Below, piece by piece: positions 18,540-28,652 of a stretch of 64,000 nt of DNA. The translations under genes and the position numbers were made by a program. The DNA lies in assembly GCA_015179125.1 (NCBI GenBank), contig WHVA01000370.1, positions 1 to 64,000 of the forward strand, in the 5' to 3' direction. The notes under the pieces are model-generated. The model ran no database searches. It was not told the origin of the DNA and was given only the letters and a program-made list of their open reading frames with translations. Position 1 is the first letter of the stretch; each line of letters opens with the position of its first letter. The DNA is from Gautieria morchelliformis (taxonomy: Eukaryota > Basidiomycota > Agaricomycetes > Gomphales > Gomphaceae).

Positions 18540-21500
18540 CGTAGACACTTCTGAGAAGCTATTGGGTGTTGAGAAGCTTGCTACTGATGGTAGTAATTGG
18601 CCATTGTGGCGAGCCACTCTCATCAGCTATTTCGAGTCCAAAAATCTACTCAAGCATGTAGAAGGGAGAGTCACTCGACCTCCCCATCCTCCAGTTATGC
18701 CCCCAGGCCATATTCTAACAGAAGCTGAGGAAACTCAGATGGATAAGGCCGAGGAGAAGCTGGAGAGATACCTTGCTAGAGAAGGACAAGCCAAGACCCA
18801 AATCATCGTCTCAGTGTCAGAGTCATTAGCCCTGATGCTACAGAAGCAGAAGACAGCAAAAGAGACTTGGGATGCACTGGTCAATGAAATGACCAAAAAG
18901 CCCAAGATGGTCCTCACCAGCCTGCAGAGACAACTCCGCAGTATGAGATGTCCTGAGGATGGAGACTTGAGAGATCACTTGGACAAGGCCCAAGACCTAT
19001 ATGCTCGTCTTAATGAGATGGGAGCTAGAGTTTCTGAAGAAGAATTCATGGACATAATCCTTGCGTCGCTTCCACCATCCTATGAGGCAGTCATGAATGC
19101 CCTTACAACTTCGCTTGAAGAATGCGGGATGCCATTGGTCCCTGATAATATTATTAGGGTACTAAAGGCTCAGTATGACAGGAAGAAAACACTCCCGCAA
19201 GAAGAGCAGGTGTTTATTGGTTCATCTACTAAGAAGGACCAGAAGGGGCAGAAGGCGCATGTATGCACCAACTGCAAAAAGCCTGGACATTCCATCGAAA
19301 ATTGCTGGGCTAAAGGAGGTGGTAAAGAAGGTCAAGGACCACGTCAGAAGAAGAAAGCCAAAGGCAAGAAGAAGAAGAAGGGTAAAGCAAAAGCGAATGT
19401 TGCCGAAGAAGAGTCTACTTCTGAGGAAAGTGATGATGGGCATCTTGCCTTCACCAATTTCGACGAGTGCTCTAATTTCAATTTGAGCACATCCTCAGGA
19501 GTTATAGTCATACTCGACACCGGAACGACATCGCATATGACTCCTCACAAAAATTTATTGAGGAACTACTGTCAATTCTCACAGCCGAGGACTATCCGAG
19601 CAGCCAACAAAGGTACCTTTGATGCCTTCGGCTCAGGACTGCTCGTATTATCCAATAAGGTTGGAGATAGAACAGTAGAAGTCACGTTGCAAGATACATA
19701 TTATGCACCCAAAATTGCTGCTACCCTCGTCTCGATTGGTCGGTGCGATGATGCTGGCTACGACATTCGACTCGGTGGCCAGAAATGCACAATATCTAAT
19801 GTTGCTGGAAAAGTATTGATGCAAGCACCGAAAGTCAATGGCTTATATCGACTAGACCTCCAGTCACCAAGTGCTCAAGCCCATATGTGTTTATCTGCCA
19901 TGGAAATTCATCAAAAGATGGGGCACATCTCGCAGAAGTCCCTACAACATCTATTAAATCATGGCATGATATTGGGCATTGAACTGAGCTCCACAGGCGA
20001 TAGAATTGTCTGTGATGCGTGTATTCAGGCCAAGATTGCGCGCAAACCTCTTCCTCGAGAACCCAGAGACCGAACATCAAAATTCGGTGACAGAATTTAT
20101 TCTGATGTCTGGGGACCTGCAAGACACCTCACGATCGATAAGAAGTCATATTATGTCTCCTTTATCGATGACTACTCAAGAGAATCGGTGATCTATCTCA
20201 TGGCGAACAAATCAGAAGCATTCTCAAAATACAAGCTCTACGAGACTTTAATGCTTCGACAGAGAAATGTGCACATCAAGGCACTTGTTTCTGATCGAGG
20301 GGGCGAGTATACGAGCTCTGAATTCGAACAGCATCTAGCCAAACAAGGCACGAAGCATCAGTTGACGGTACACGACACACCTGAGTCCAATGGTGTTGCG
20401 GAACGCCTGAACCGAACTCTCACTGAGAGAACTCGTGCCATGCTGCTAGAATCAGGCCTTCCTAAGATATTATGGGGCTATGCGATACAGCATGCCAATT
20501 ATCTTAGGAACAGGACGCATACAAGAGCTCTACCAGATAAAACACCCTACGAGATGATTCACCATGAAAAACCGAATCTCAAAGACATTCACGCGTGGGG
20601 AACTGAAATTTACGTTAAAATCACTCAGGGAGATAAATTGGCAGCTCGTGCCAAGAGAGCTCGGTGGATAGGAATTTCTGCGCAGAGCCATGGTCATTAT
20701 GTTTATTGGCCTGACTCGCACAAAGTTTCTGTCGAGCGGAACGTTGTCTTTGATTCAGAAATGAAGAAGGGAAAGGTCCCAATCATTTCTATTGAGGAAT
20801 CCAAGCTACCTACGTCTAAAGAAGAGAAGAAGGCCATTCCGGCATCAGTGCCTGTGCCCGGTCGCTTAGTCAGCGAAGAGGCAAAGATCGAAGAAATTGA
20901 TGAAAGTGCACCGGAGGAATATCTTGAAAAGCTGCAACCTATTCAGGGAGTTGATGACAGACCTAGAGAAGCTGAACCGATAAGGAGAAGCGAAAGGATC
21001 CGTCAACAACAAGTGCAGCCGGCCCCATCAGGTCCCGTGACAAGATCTCAAACTCAGAGACAAACTGGCGCACATATGACTACGCTAGCTTACGAGGACG
21101 TTGAGGACCATAAAGAAGTTTTATTCGACCAAGAATTATCCTCCGAGATTGATGGCATCAGTAGCTATGAGTATGCCATCAGTGCGTTTCTAACCGACAG
21201 TCAAAACAATAACAAGGCGCCGGATTTGAGTCAAATTGAACCTAGCAATGCAGACGAAGCTCTGAATAATCCTATATGGAAGAAATCAATGGACAAAGAG
21301 TATGAGGCCCTAATCGACAAGGGAGTGTGGGAACGAGCCAAACCACCTCCTGGAGCCAATATTGTCGGTAATAAATGGGTCTACCTTTGGAAGCGTAATC
21401 CAGAAGGGAAACCAATAATGCCTAAATCGAGAATGGTCGCCCAAGGCTTCACACAGAAGTTTGGAGTCGACTATGATGAGACATACTCACCTGTTGCTCG

Positions 21501-22776
21501 GTTATCCTCCCTACGGATCATATGCGCCATTGCTGCTAGGAATGACTGGCCTATTCATCAAATGGACGTGGACTATGCGTACCTCAATGCTACGTTGCCC
21601 GAACCTATTTACATGAAGCAGCCGTATGGATATGAGTCTGGAGATAAAGACGAAGTGCTACTTTTGAAGAAAGCACTTTATGGCCTCAAACAATCTGGAA
21701 GGGAATGGTACAAACGTCTAAGTGGTGAATTCCACAAGTTAGGATTCACTACGTCAGCCACAGACGGGGCTGTATTTTATAGACGTGGCGGAAAGGGGCA
21801 TGTGATCATTGCAACAGCTGTGGACGACCTTACCATCACAGCTGAGAATCAGTCACTCCTGGACGAAGTCAAACGAGATCTTGCTCAGGTCTTCAGTATG
21901 AAAGATCTAGGCGAGATTCATTGGCTATTGAATCTCAAAATCGAAAGAGACTGGCAGAAGAAAACTATTGCAATTTCACAACCTGCATACATCGAGAAGA
22001 TCATCAAGAAATTTAATCTCGAAGATGCAAAGACTTATGCTACGCCTCTTGATCCAGCCGTAAGATTATCTAAAGACCAATGTCCTTCTACAGAGAGAGG
22101 CAAGAAAGCCATGTCGAAGTTTCCATACAGGCAAGCTATAGGATCACTGATGTGGGCAGCTGTAGCCACTCGACCTGACATTGCATTTGCGGTGTCATTG
22201 CTTTCGCAATTCCTCGAAAATCCAGGGGGCACACATTGGAATGCAGTCAAACGTGTCTTCAAATATTTGAAAGGCACGAAGCATTACAAGCTCACACTTG
22301 GAAGAAATCGAGACGGCTTGATGGGGTATTCAGATGCGGATTGGGGTTCACAGAGTCATAGGCGTTCGTATTCGGCATACTTATTTCAGATTGATGGAGG
22401 CACTGTTTCATGGAGTTGCCAGAAACAGTCGATAGTAGCCCTCTCATCAACTGAAGCCGAATTCGTCGCCCTGACCCATGCGGGCAAAGAGGCTCTTTGG
22501 ATGCGCCATTTTATTTCTGAAATATTCCAACCACTGAACAGACCCATCCAAGTTTATTCAGACAATCAATCAGCCATTGCCATCACGTATGGCACCCAAC
22601 AACACACGAGAACCAAGCATTTCGACATCCGATTATATTTCCTTCGAGATATAATCAAAAATCAACAAGCCAAGCTCGTTTATTTGCCAACCGAACAAAT
22701 GTTGGCAGATATCCTCACTAAAGGACTTCCCAGTCCTAGAGTGAAGATTCTCAACGAGCAAATCGGAATATATTAA
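18532..22776 (+). CDS. Copia Gag-Pol polyprotein (C2-B)
   Basis: This 1414-residue polyprotein is collinear with C2-A. It has a Gag helical region to about residue 230, a basic tract after the CCHC knuckle (245-258), protease ILDTGTTSHM (D329), GAG-pre-integrase HHCC (460-497), and integrase D525/D588/E624 with the regular SDRGGEY. A variable acidic linker follows (about 720-880). The RT has GLKQSGREWY and AVDDLTI (1096-1102), and the RNase H has GYSDADWGS, SSTEAEFVAL and YSDNQSAI. All catalytic residues I can check are present. The ORF starts in the primer-binding site and stops five bases before the purine tract, so the coding layout is very compact. It is likely competent for the protein functions of retrotransposition. 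Confidence 0.97.
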   Translation: MGPVDTSEKLLGVEKLATDGSNWPLWRATLISYFESKNLLKHVEGRVTRPPHPPVMPPGHILTEAEETQMDKAEEKLERYLAREGQAKTQIIVSVSESLALMLQKQKTAKETWDALVNEMTKKPKMVLTSLQRQLRSMRCPEDGDLRDHLDKAQDLYARLNEMGARVSEEEFMDIILASLPPSYEAVMNALTTSLEECGMPLVPDNIIRVLKAQYDRKKTLPQEEQVFIGSSTKKDQKGQKAHVCTNCKKPGHSIENCWAKGGGKEGQGPRQKKKAKGKKKKKGKAKANVAEEESTSEESDDGHLAFTNFDECSNFNLSTSSGVIVILDTGTTSHMTPHKNLLRNYCQFSQPRTIRAANKGTFDAFGSGLLVLSNKVGDRTVEVTLQDTYYAPKIAATLVSIGRCDDAGYDIRLGGQKCTISNVAGKVLMQAPKVNGLYRLDLQSPSAQAHMCLSAMEIHQKMGHISQKSLQHLLNHGMILGIELSSTGDRIVCDACIQAKIARKPLPREPRDRTSKFGDRIYSDVWGPARHLTIDKKSYYVSFIDDYSRESVIYLMANKSEAFSKYKLYETLMLRQRNVHIKALVSDRGGEYTSSEFEQHLAKQGTKHQLTVHDTPESNGVAERLNRTLTERTRAMLLESGLPKILWGYAIQHANYLRNRTHTRALPDKTPYEMIHHEKPNLKDIHAWGTEIYVKITQGDKLAARAKRARWIGISAQSHGHYVYWPDSHKVSVERNVVFDSEMKKGKVPIISIEESKLPTSKEEKKAIPASVPVPGRLVSEEAKIEEIDESAPEEYLEKLQPIQGVDDRPREAEPIRRSERIRQQQVQPAPSGPVTRSQTQRQTGAHMTTLAYEDVEDHKEVLFDQELSSEIDGISSYEYAISAFLTDSQNNNKAPDLSQIEPSNADEALNNPIWKKSMDKEYEALIDKGVWERAKPPPGANIVGNKWVYLWKRNPEGKPIMPKSRMVAQGFTQKFGVDYDETYSPVARLSSLRIICAIAARNDWPIHQMDVDYAYLNATLPEPIYMKQPYGYESGDKDEVLLLKKALYGLKQSGREWYKRLSGEFHKLGFTTSATDGAVFYRRGGKGHVIIATAVDDLTITAENQSLLDEVKRDLAQVFSMKDLGEIHWLLNLKIERDWQKKTIAISQPAYIEKIIKKFNLEDAKTYATPLDPAVRLSKDQCPSTERGKKAMSKFPYRQAIGSLMWAAVATRPDIAFAVSLLSQFLENPGGTHWNAVKRVFKYLKGTKHYKLTLGRNRDGLMGYSDADWGSQSHRRSYSAYLFQIDGGTVSWSCQKQSIVALSSTEAEFVALTHAGKEALWMRHFISEIFQPLNRPIQVYSDNQSAIAITYGTQQHTRTKHFDIRLYFLRDIIKNQQAKLVYLPTEQMLADILTKGLPSPRVKILNEQIGIY

Positions 22777-22780
22777 GCTT

Positions 22781-22789
22781 GAGGGGGCG
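22781..22789 (+). promoter_or_regulatory. C2-B polypurine tract
   Basis: GAGGGGGCG lies immediately before the 3' LTR TGTTGGG and just after the TAA stop. Confidence 0.85.
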
Positions 22790-23287
22790 TGTTGGGTGCA
22801 TTTATGCTCCTGCACCAAAATCAAGCATAATATATCCAATTTGTTGTGAGGCCTTCCAATTTCTTCTCACATTGTTCTTGTATTATGCATCCATTTCTCT
22901 GGTTATTTTCGAAATTTTCCACTCATTTCCTATCTCTCTATTTCATCTTGTTATTCCTACTTTCACAAGCGGCTGCACCCAGCGGAGTCTGAAATGACTT
23001 CGACGCGCGAGCTCTTGGGCGCTAAAGGGCCGGGTAGTAGTACATGCGCAGTGGAACACATTTCCCCCTCTCTCAGTGACCACTAAATTCACTGAGAGAG
23101 GCAAGTAAATTAGTCTAGTAGTCTTTGCATTTATTGACCTAGAAATCCTCTATAGTGAATTGATTTCTAGGTAGTGTATAATATATTTAGAGTGACCACT
23201 AAATTCACTGAGAGAGTGAATTGATTTCTAGTCTATTCTTTTAAGCAACAAGTCCATACCTACTGCCTATAATTCCTGTCCTCTACA
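22790..23287 (+). repeat. C2-B 3' LTR
   Basis: This 498-bp LTR ends CTCTACA and is followed by target copy CCTTG (23288-23292). It contains the same 10-bp-stem hairpin CTCTCAGTGA...TCACTGAGAG as the other C2 LTRs. Confidence 0.97.
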
Positions 23288-25687
23288 CCTTGAACCGAAG
23301 CTCTTGGTCGAGGATCATGCCGAGGAGCTTGTGGGAGGGGGAGGGGGTTATGACGTAGCCATTGATGTCGACGGGTTGTCTGCGAATGGGCCTGGTCTTG
23401 CCCGGACGTGCGGGATCCTCCTCGCGTTTCCTGGTGAAGTTGATAACCTGCATTTTGTCTAGCTCAAATTGAGATATGTGTGTTCTCGACCACTTGTAGG
23501 CTCCGCCCTCTCTGTTCATCATGTGTGTGAGTGCAGCATGTGTGTGAGCAAAAGTGGGGCCTGCCACTAAAAATGTGACATCATCGATGAATGCTGGTGC
23601 GATCTCATATTTTCCCTTCTGTGCAACCTCTATTAGCCCAGCGTTGTAAAAATGGTACAGGATGACGGATATGGGATCCCCTTGATCGCATCCATTGTCA
23701 ATGTCAAGTAGGTCGGAGAGGAAGTCATCGAACTGAATTTGGGTCTGTTGTCCTTGCAGCCTGTTTCTCACCCAATTAGTATATTGCACTGGGACTCCTT
23801 TCTCTCGCATGTTATGAATCAGCATCTCGATAGCTACACTCGGAAATGCCCCCTTAATATCTAGGAACAGAGCCGATACTACTTGACCTTTCCTCCATTG
23901 CCGCTTGATGTAGTCCACTGTGAGGTGCAGGGCGTCTGTCATGCTTCTCCCTGGTCGCCCTCTGAAGTTGGTGCTGGGAAGCATGTGGTGAGTTTCTGCC
24001 TGGTACGACAGTGTCTCGGCTATACAGCCTGATAACGGCTTTGCTAGGGTCTCCATCAGAGTTATAGGCCGATATGCCTTGGCCACTGCGTAGTCGGGCT
24101 TGCCTGGCTTGCGAAGAGCGACGACCATGGTTGTTTTCCATTGTTGTGGGTATGTGTCGAGGCTGAAGGTTGCTTGATATAGGCATCCTAGATATGGGGT
24201 TAGCGCGTCTGCACAGTGAGTCACAGAGTTAGAGAGGCCCAAAGGACCCGCAGCCTTGTATTGGCTCATCCTTCCTATAACCCGAAGGATTTGCTGGTTC
24301 GAGATCAGTTCATAGTCGAAGGCGGGTGCAGGGTATCGGCTTGTCGTGTCGTGCCCCCTTGCGAGGGGAAGAACACCTGGAATAGTAGTCTGCTTTTGTC
24401 GTTGTTGTCTGTGGCCTTGTCCGCAGCTCCCATGCTCGTTGTGACCTTGAGAGGTGTGATCCTGGTGCGCCCCCCATCTGTCGATGGGCCTGACACTAGG
24501 CGGCTTGCCATCCATACTGTCCTTTCATCGGCTTTCTCTAACCAGTCGATCCAAAATTCCTGCTTAGTTCTTCGAATCTTGTCCCTGTATTCGTTCCTTA
24601 CGACACTGTATAGTCGGTGGCTGGGGTGGAGGGGGTCGTTGCGGGCTCGGTTTGCGTATCTTGCAGCCGCACGCATTTTGGACCGGGCTTGGCTGAGTTC
24701 CTTGGTCCACCAGCGCTTTGAATGAGGCGATGGTTTAGACCATGGGACCGTTTCCTCGACGGTTGTGTTAATGGCCATTGTGAGCTCTTTCAGTCTTTCT
24801 TCAAAGTCCTCCAAGCTGTCTATCTCAGTGGGTGGGGGCAGGTCGCTCAGCTGCTGTTGTAGTACTTCCCGAAATGCTGTCCAATCCACCTGACGCCAGT
24901 TCCTCCTCGCCGGCTCTTTGGCTTTGGGTACGGAGACGTCGATAGTGCTGGGTATGGGGAAACGGTCCGTGCAGGGTGGCTGATGGTTGGGGTAGGTCAT
25001 GCATTGCATGAATAAGTTGTGGATGGTCGTCGTGCAGAAGACATTGTCCGGCCTTGTGAGGTTTTTGGTGCTGGAAGCGCGGAGTGTCGGGATGTCTTTC
25101 GGTAACGCCATCAGCATGTCATGTTGCGCCAGTATGTCCAGAAGTATTTGCGCTGCGTCCAAGTTGGCTGCGGTGAAAAGGTGCGAGTTCCATTCCTCGT
25201 CACATAGCTGATGGTGCCTGTTGAAATCCCCCATCCATAGCATACCTTCAGTATCAATAGCCTTCGCGCCTCGCGTATCTGCCTGGATGGTGTTCTGAAT
25301 GTGTTGTAGCGCTTCAGAGTGGTCCCCGTCGTTGTATATGTTGAATAGAGTGATGGGGCATGCATCAGTGTATATTAATATAGCTACCACATCCTGCGTG
25401 TCCACGTCTATTTGCTGGCATGAGCTGGAAAGCAGCCGCCTGTTAATGAATGTTGCCGCTCAAGTCTTTTTAGGGCTGTCGCGGTGTGCTGTGGGAGTTA
25501 GTGAATACCATTTGTGATTGATCCGTGTGTTGCCTAGAAAGTCGAAGTAGGGTTCTTGTAATATTATGATGTCGTACACTGCGGGGTCGATCGAGTTGAT
25601 GAGGTCTTGCTGCACTACATCCGATTTGTTGAGGTTTTGTTGCCAGATTTTCAATGTCGTGATTTGGGTGTCTGTTGTTTCATTCAT
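23288..25687 (-). pseudogene. LINE A ORF2: endonuclease and reverse transcriptase
   Basis: This is the upstream half of ORF2. The AP endonuclease starts near 25687 (KIWQQNLNKSDVVQQDL, IILQEPYFDFLG). It is stopped by a TGA at about 25458, then resumes with IYNDGDHSEALQHIQ, MLWMGDFNRHHQ and LTRPDNVFCT. The usual S-D-H motif reads TDRFPIPSTID, so the catalytic histidine is an arginine, whereas LINE E keeps SDHLPV. The RT (23283-24515) shows SALFLDIKGAFPSVA, DNGCDQGDPISVILY and the catalytic FIDDVTFLV. EN and RT are in different frames near 24310-24515. The frame runs into C2-B after DQELRFK and resumes at 18023. Confidence 0.88.
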
Positions 25688-27569
25688 GTTGGAGGGGTGG
25701 GTTGGGTTGAGTGGTCCTGTCGTTTGGTCGTCTGGCGAAACCTAGGTCATCAAGGGAGAGTTGTCGAGTATGGGTGTGAGTGTGGGTGGTGTGGTCTGCG
25801 TGACCCCCTCTGCTAGTCGGGCATCGGGTAGTGGATCGTCCTCGTGAGCTGCATGACAGCGGTTGCTGCCTTGTCCATCCTCGTTTCACTGGTCGGTAGG
25901 GGTCTCCTTCCGGGTGATATGTGTCCATTTGCGTTGGGGCCCAGAAGTGGGGTCTGGAGGGCGGGACTGGAGGTGGCAGGCTTGGTTCTGACGCCGCACT
26001 GATCGTCTCCCATGATTGTGGATCCCTGCTAGATGGGTAGTAGCGAAGGTTGCCGTCTGGATTTCTTTGCTGTATTCTAGTGTTGCGTTCCTTGAAGGCA
26101 GGGCAGCTCCGATCCCAAGTTGTGTGCCCCTCTCTGTCACAGTTTACGCATCTATACTTCCTGGGGTCAGTTACAGTGCATTCTGATGATCTGTGCCCCT
26201 CTGTTCCGCATGTCCCGCATGTGTCTGCGGGATGGGGGCACTGCGCTGCCCTGTGGGACACACCCAGCCGTTGACACTTGAGGCATCTTTTTGCTTCCTG
26301 GATCATCTCTCTTGCCGAGGTCCTTGTGCTCGCTATGAGAATGCCCAGTTGAATTAGCGGATTGGCTGCATTGCGGTTGCGCAACTGGACAATGAGGTGC
26401 ACGGTGGCTTGCTTTTCTGATCTTCGTTCGGGCGGCTTGATCCATCGCGCTGTCGCTATGTCCCCTCTCTCGAGGTCGTTGGAATCTTCTACTGCCTTGA
26501 TGTTCTCGTGTGAACTTGGGTCAAACCAGACTGAGACGAATTCTGCTATAATAGGGTACAGGTTGGGTTTGATCTCTGAGGTCTTGTCGAATTGAGTCAA
26601 GAAGTCTTGGGCATGTTGCTGATCCTGGAATTGTTCCGCTGCTTCCTCAGTGGAGAGCTCTATGAATAAACCGCAGCTGGGGAGTTGCTGCATGCCTACG
26701 GCCTTAGGTTTTCCTTCTTCTCCCTCCCATCCCAGTGTGTTTATCGCTCGGTTGGCTTCGCTGAGTATTTGAGGGTTGGAGAGATGAGTGATCTTTTGGT
26801 CTTGTGCGTCTTGTCGTTTGTTGATGAGGATTTGCCTTGCTCGAAGGTTGCACCTGGCTAGCATGTTGGATTGTAAGTTGACCGGCCTAGTGGCGCATGC
26901 TGCCAGTGCTGCTGCATATGATGGGTATCGAGTGGTGGCTAGTGGGTTGTCGGATGGTTTGTCGACGCTGCGGACTGGGTCTGCCGAGACTTGCACCGTT
27001 ACCGCATCTACTATTCTTTGAGCGGTTGCATCGCTCTCCTGCCGTAACTCCTCTACTGTTCCTGCTAGACTTCCCATGGGGTCGTTGATGGCCTTGGTTG
27101 CGGCCTCGATTGGCTGGACAGTTGACACTAGGACATCGTTAACTCCTAGCAGTCGTTCCCTGACAATAGTTGCTATTTCCGATGCTGTTGTTCGCTCTGC
27201 TATGTCTGTGAGTAACATAGCTATCACCTTAATACCTTCTTGCGTCGTTTTGGGGATGGAGGACTGTGCCTCCGCTAGGTGCAGCAGCGCAGTTGCCAGG
27301 TTATGGTAGGTTATGATTTGTCCGTCTGGTAAGAGTCGTCTGGCGAGTAGGTATTGGTGGGCGTCCTCCGGCGTGAGCTGCGGCTTGCTGGGTGTGCTTT
27401 CCACATCTCCTCCATTGATGTTCTGCGAGGTCAAGCGGAGGTTGTGAGCATTTTGGTTGGTCGGGTTGGTTGGGGATGTGCGCGAGGGTGGGGTCCCTCC
27501 ACTGGGGAGCGCTGGCATTGGGGCCTGGTTTTCGCATGTTGCACGTGGATGCCAATGTTTGGATTCCAA
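25680..27569 (-). CDS. LINE A ORF1, Gag-like CCHC protein
   Basis: This 629-codon open frame has its first ATG at 27569, about 113 nt inside the LINE 5' end, and it overlaps the ORF2 start by a few bases. The N-terminal 100 residues are Pro/Asn/Thr-rich. The middle resembles fungal LINE Gag-like proteins (SYAAALAACATRPVNLQ, ARQILINKR, CGLFIELSTEEAAEQF). The C-terminal third has three CCHC-type knuckles: CLKCQRLGVSHRAAQC, CGTCGTEGHRSSEC and CVNCDREGHTTWDRSC. The protein should bind the element RNA. It is uninterrupted, unlike ORF2. Confidence 0.85.
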   Translation of the reverse strand: MESKHWHPRATCENQAPMPALPSGGTPPSRTSPTNPTNQNAHNLRLTSQNINGGDVESTPSKPQLTPEDAHQYLLARRLLPDGQIITYHNLATALLHLAEAQSSIPKTTQEGIKVIAMLLTDIAERTTASEIATIVRERLLGVNDVLVSTVQPIEAATKAINDPMGSLAGTVEELRQESDATAQRIVDAVTVQVSADPVRSVDKPSDNPLATTRYPSYAAALAACATRPVNLQSNMLARCNLRARQILINKRQDAQDQKITHLSNPQILSEANRAINTLGWEGEEGKPKAVGMQQLPSCGLFIELSTEEAAEQFQDQQHAQDFLTQFDKTSEIKPNLYPIIAEFVSVWFDPSSHENIKAVEDSNDLERGDIATARWIKPPERRSEKQATVHLIVQLRNRNAANPLIQLGILIASTRTSAREMIQEAKRCLKCQRLGVSHRAAQCPHPADTCGTCGTEGHRSSECTVTDPRKYRCVNCDREGHTTWDRSCPAFKERNTRIQQRNPDGNLRYYPSSRDPQSWETISAASEPSLPPPVPPSRPHFWAPTQMDTYHPEGDPYRPVKRGWTRQQPLSCSSRGRSTTRCPTSRGGHADHTTHTHTHTRQLSLDDLGFARRPNDRTTQPNPPLQHE

Positions 27570-27682
27570 TTACTAGGTCTCGTGCATGGTTGATTGGTGG
27601 TTTCTTGATTAATCGAGGTTTTGAGCCCTGGGAGGGTGTGGGAATTTTCCTGGTGGTGGTGGTTGACTTCTTAGGTAAGTCT

Positions 27683-27715
27683 TATTGTATGTTTATTCCA
27701 TCTATTTGTATCATG
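27683..27715 (+). repeat. LTR-F solo LTR copy 2, middle part
   Basis: After the LINE target copy TATTGTATG the LTR sequence continues for a few bases (TTTATTCCATC, ATCATG). It is then interrupted by the copia-type solo LTR at 27716. Confidence 0.85.
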
Positions 27716-28094
27716 TGTTGGGTGCATTTATGCTCCTGCACCAAAATCAAGCATAATATATTCGATTTATTGTATGGTGTTTCAATCTCTTTTCACATTG
27801 TTCTTGTACCATGCATTCACTTCTCTGATTATTTTCGAAAATTTCCAGTCACTCCCTACCTCTCCATTTCATTTTGTTATCTCTATTTTCACAAGCGGCT
27901 GCACCCAGCAGAGTTTGAAATGACTTCGACTCGCGAGCTATTGAGTGCTAAAGGGCCGGGTGCACATATATGCCTTCTGAGACAGGATAGTGCTCCTCTC
28001 TCAGTGACAATAAATTCACTGAGAGAGTGAATTTGATTCTAGCTTTCTAAGAGCTCTACCGAACCTTCCCTGCCATAACCCCGAGTTGCTAACA
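27716..28094 (+). repeat. C2-related solo LTR
   Basis: This 379-bp LTR begins TGTTGGGTGCATTTATGC like the C2 LTRs but is diverged. It ends GTTGCTAACA and is flanked by TCATG on both sides (27711-27715 and 28095-28099). It keeps the hairpin CTCTCAGTGA/TCACTGAGAG with an altered loop. The 3' third does not match C2, so it represents a sister subfamily. Confidence 0.88.
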
Positions 28095-28652
28095 TCATGA
28101 CTGCGCACCCCTATCCAACCCTGACTCATGACGGCCTCTTTCCTATTTGCTGTTACCATACGAGCATTCAATATAAGTGGTTTACATTCGCATGTATATT
28201 CCTCAGTTCAATTATCATATGTCATCCATCTTGTGCAAACTTGACCTCGCTGTGATCATCGTCTTGAGCCTTCTCCTGGAGATTTCTATCTTCGACCAGA
28301 AGAGGACTTAGGCATCACTGGTGAGTTCTCATACTTCATCTTTGTTATCTTAGCCTTCGAACTATTTTCGGTGCTGACGGCGAAGGGCTCCGAAGGAGCA
28401 CCTTCACCGTCGAAGGGATTGTCGCTACTTAGACAACCCTTCCGTGACACCTTGTATGTTACATCATCAAGTGCCACGGGCTATTTTGCTATGACTGTAG
28501 ATAGGGTGAGCTCCGCTCGGGCAGCCCTCTATCTTGTGAACAATTATTGGTTCACCCTCTTTGCCGAATGGCATACCTATTTGCACAAGTTATTCGGGCA
28601 TTCGCTGTGCACACTAATACATGATATTAACGCCTAAAAACCAATCTTGACA
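28095..28652 (+). repeat. LTR-F solo LTR copy 2, right part
   Basis: The LTR continues from TCATGACTGCGCACC through a TATA box (ATATAAGTGG at 28171) to its end CCAATCTTGACA at 28652, followed by target copy TCCGC (28653-28657). Open frames of 60-90 codons on both strands match those of copy 1. Confidence 0.92.

Larger units (their letters stand above)
18029..23287 (+). mobile_element. Complete Ty1/copia retrotransposon C2-B
   Basis: This second full copy of C2 is inserted in ORF2 of LINE A in the opposite orientation. Target duplication CCTTG is at 18024-18028 and 23288-23292. The polyprotein is unbroken and the LTRs are near identical, so this is the youngest layer of the nest. Confidence 0.97.
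15996..27682 (-). mobile_element. Full-length Tad-like LINE A (carries nested C2-B)
   Basis: This non-LTR element on the minus strand is inserted in LTR-F copy 2. The 3' end is a run of 17 T on the plus strand (poly(A) tail). A 9-bp target duplication TATTGTATG lies at 15987-15995 and 27683-27691. Without the nested copia element and one CCTTG copy it is about 6.4 kb. It encodes a CCHC ORF1 and an ORF2 with AP endonuclease, RT and RNase H, the domain set of the fungal Tad1 clade. ORF2 is broken by stops and by C2-B, so it is now inactive. Confidence 0.92.
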
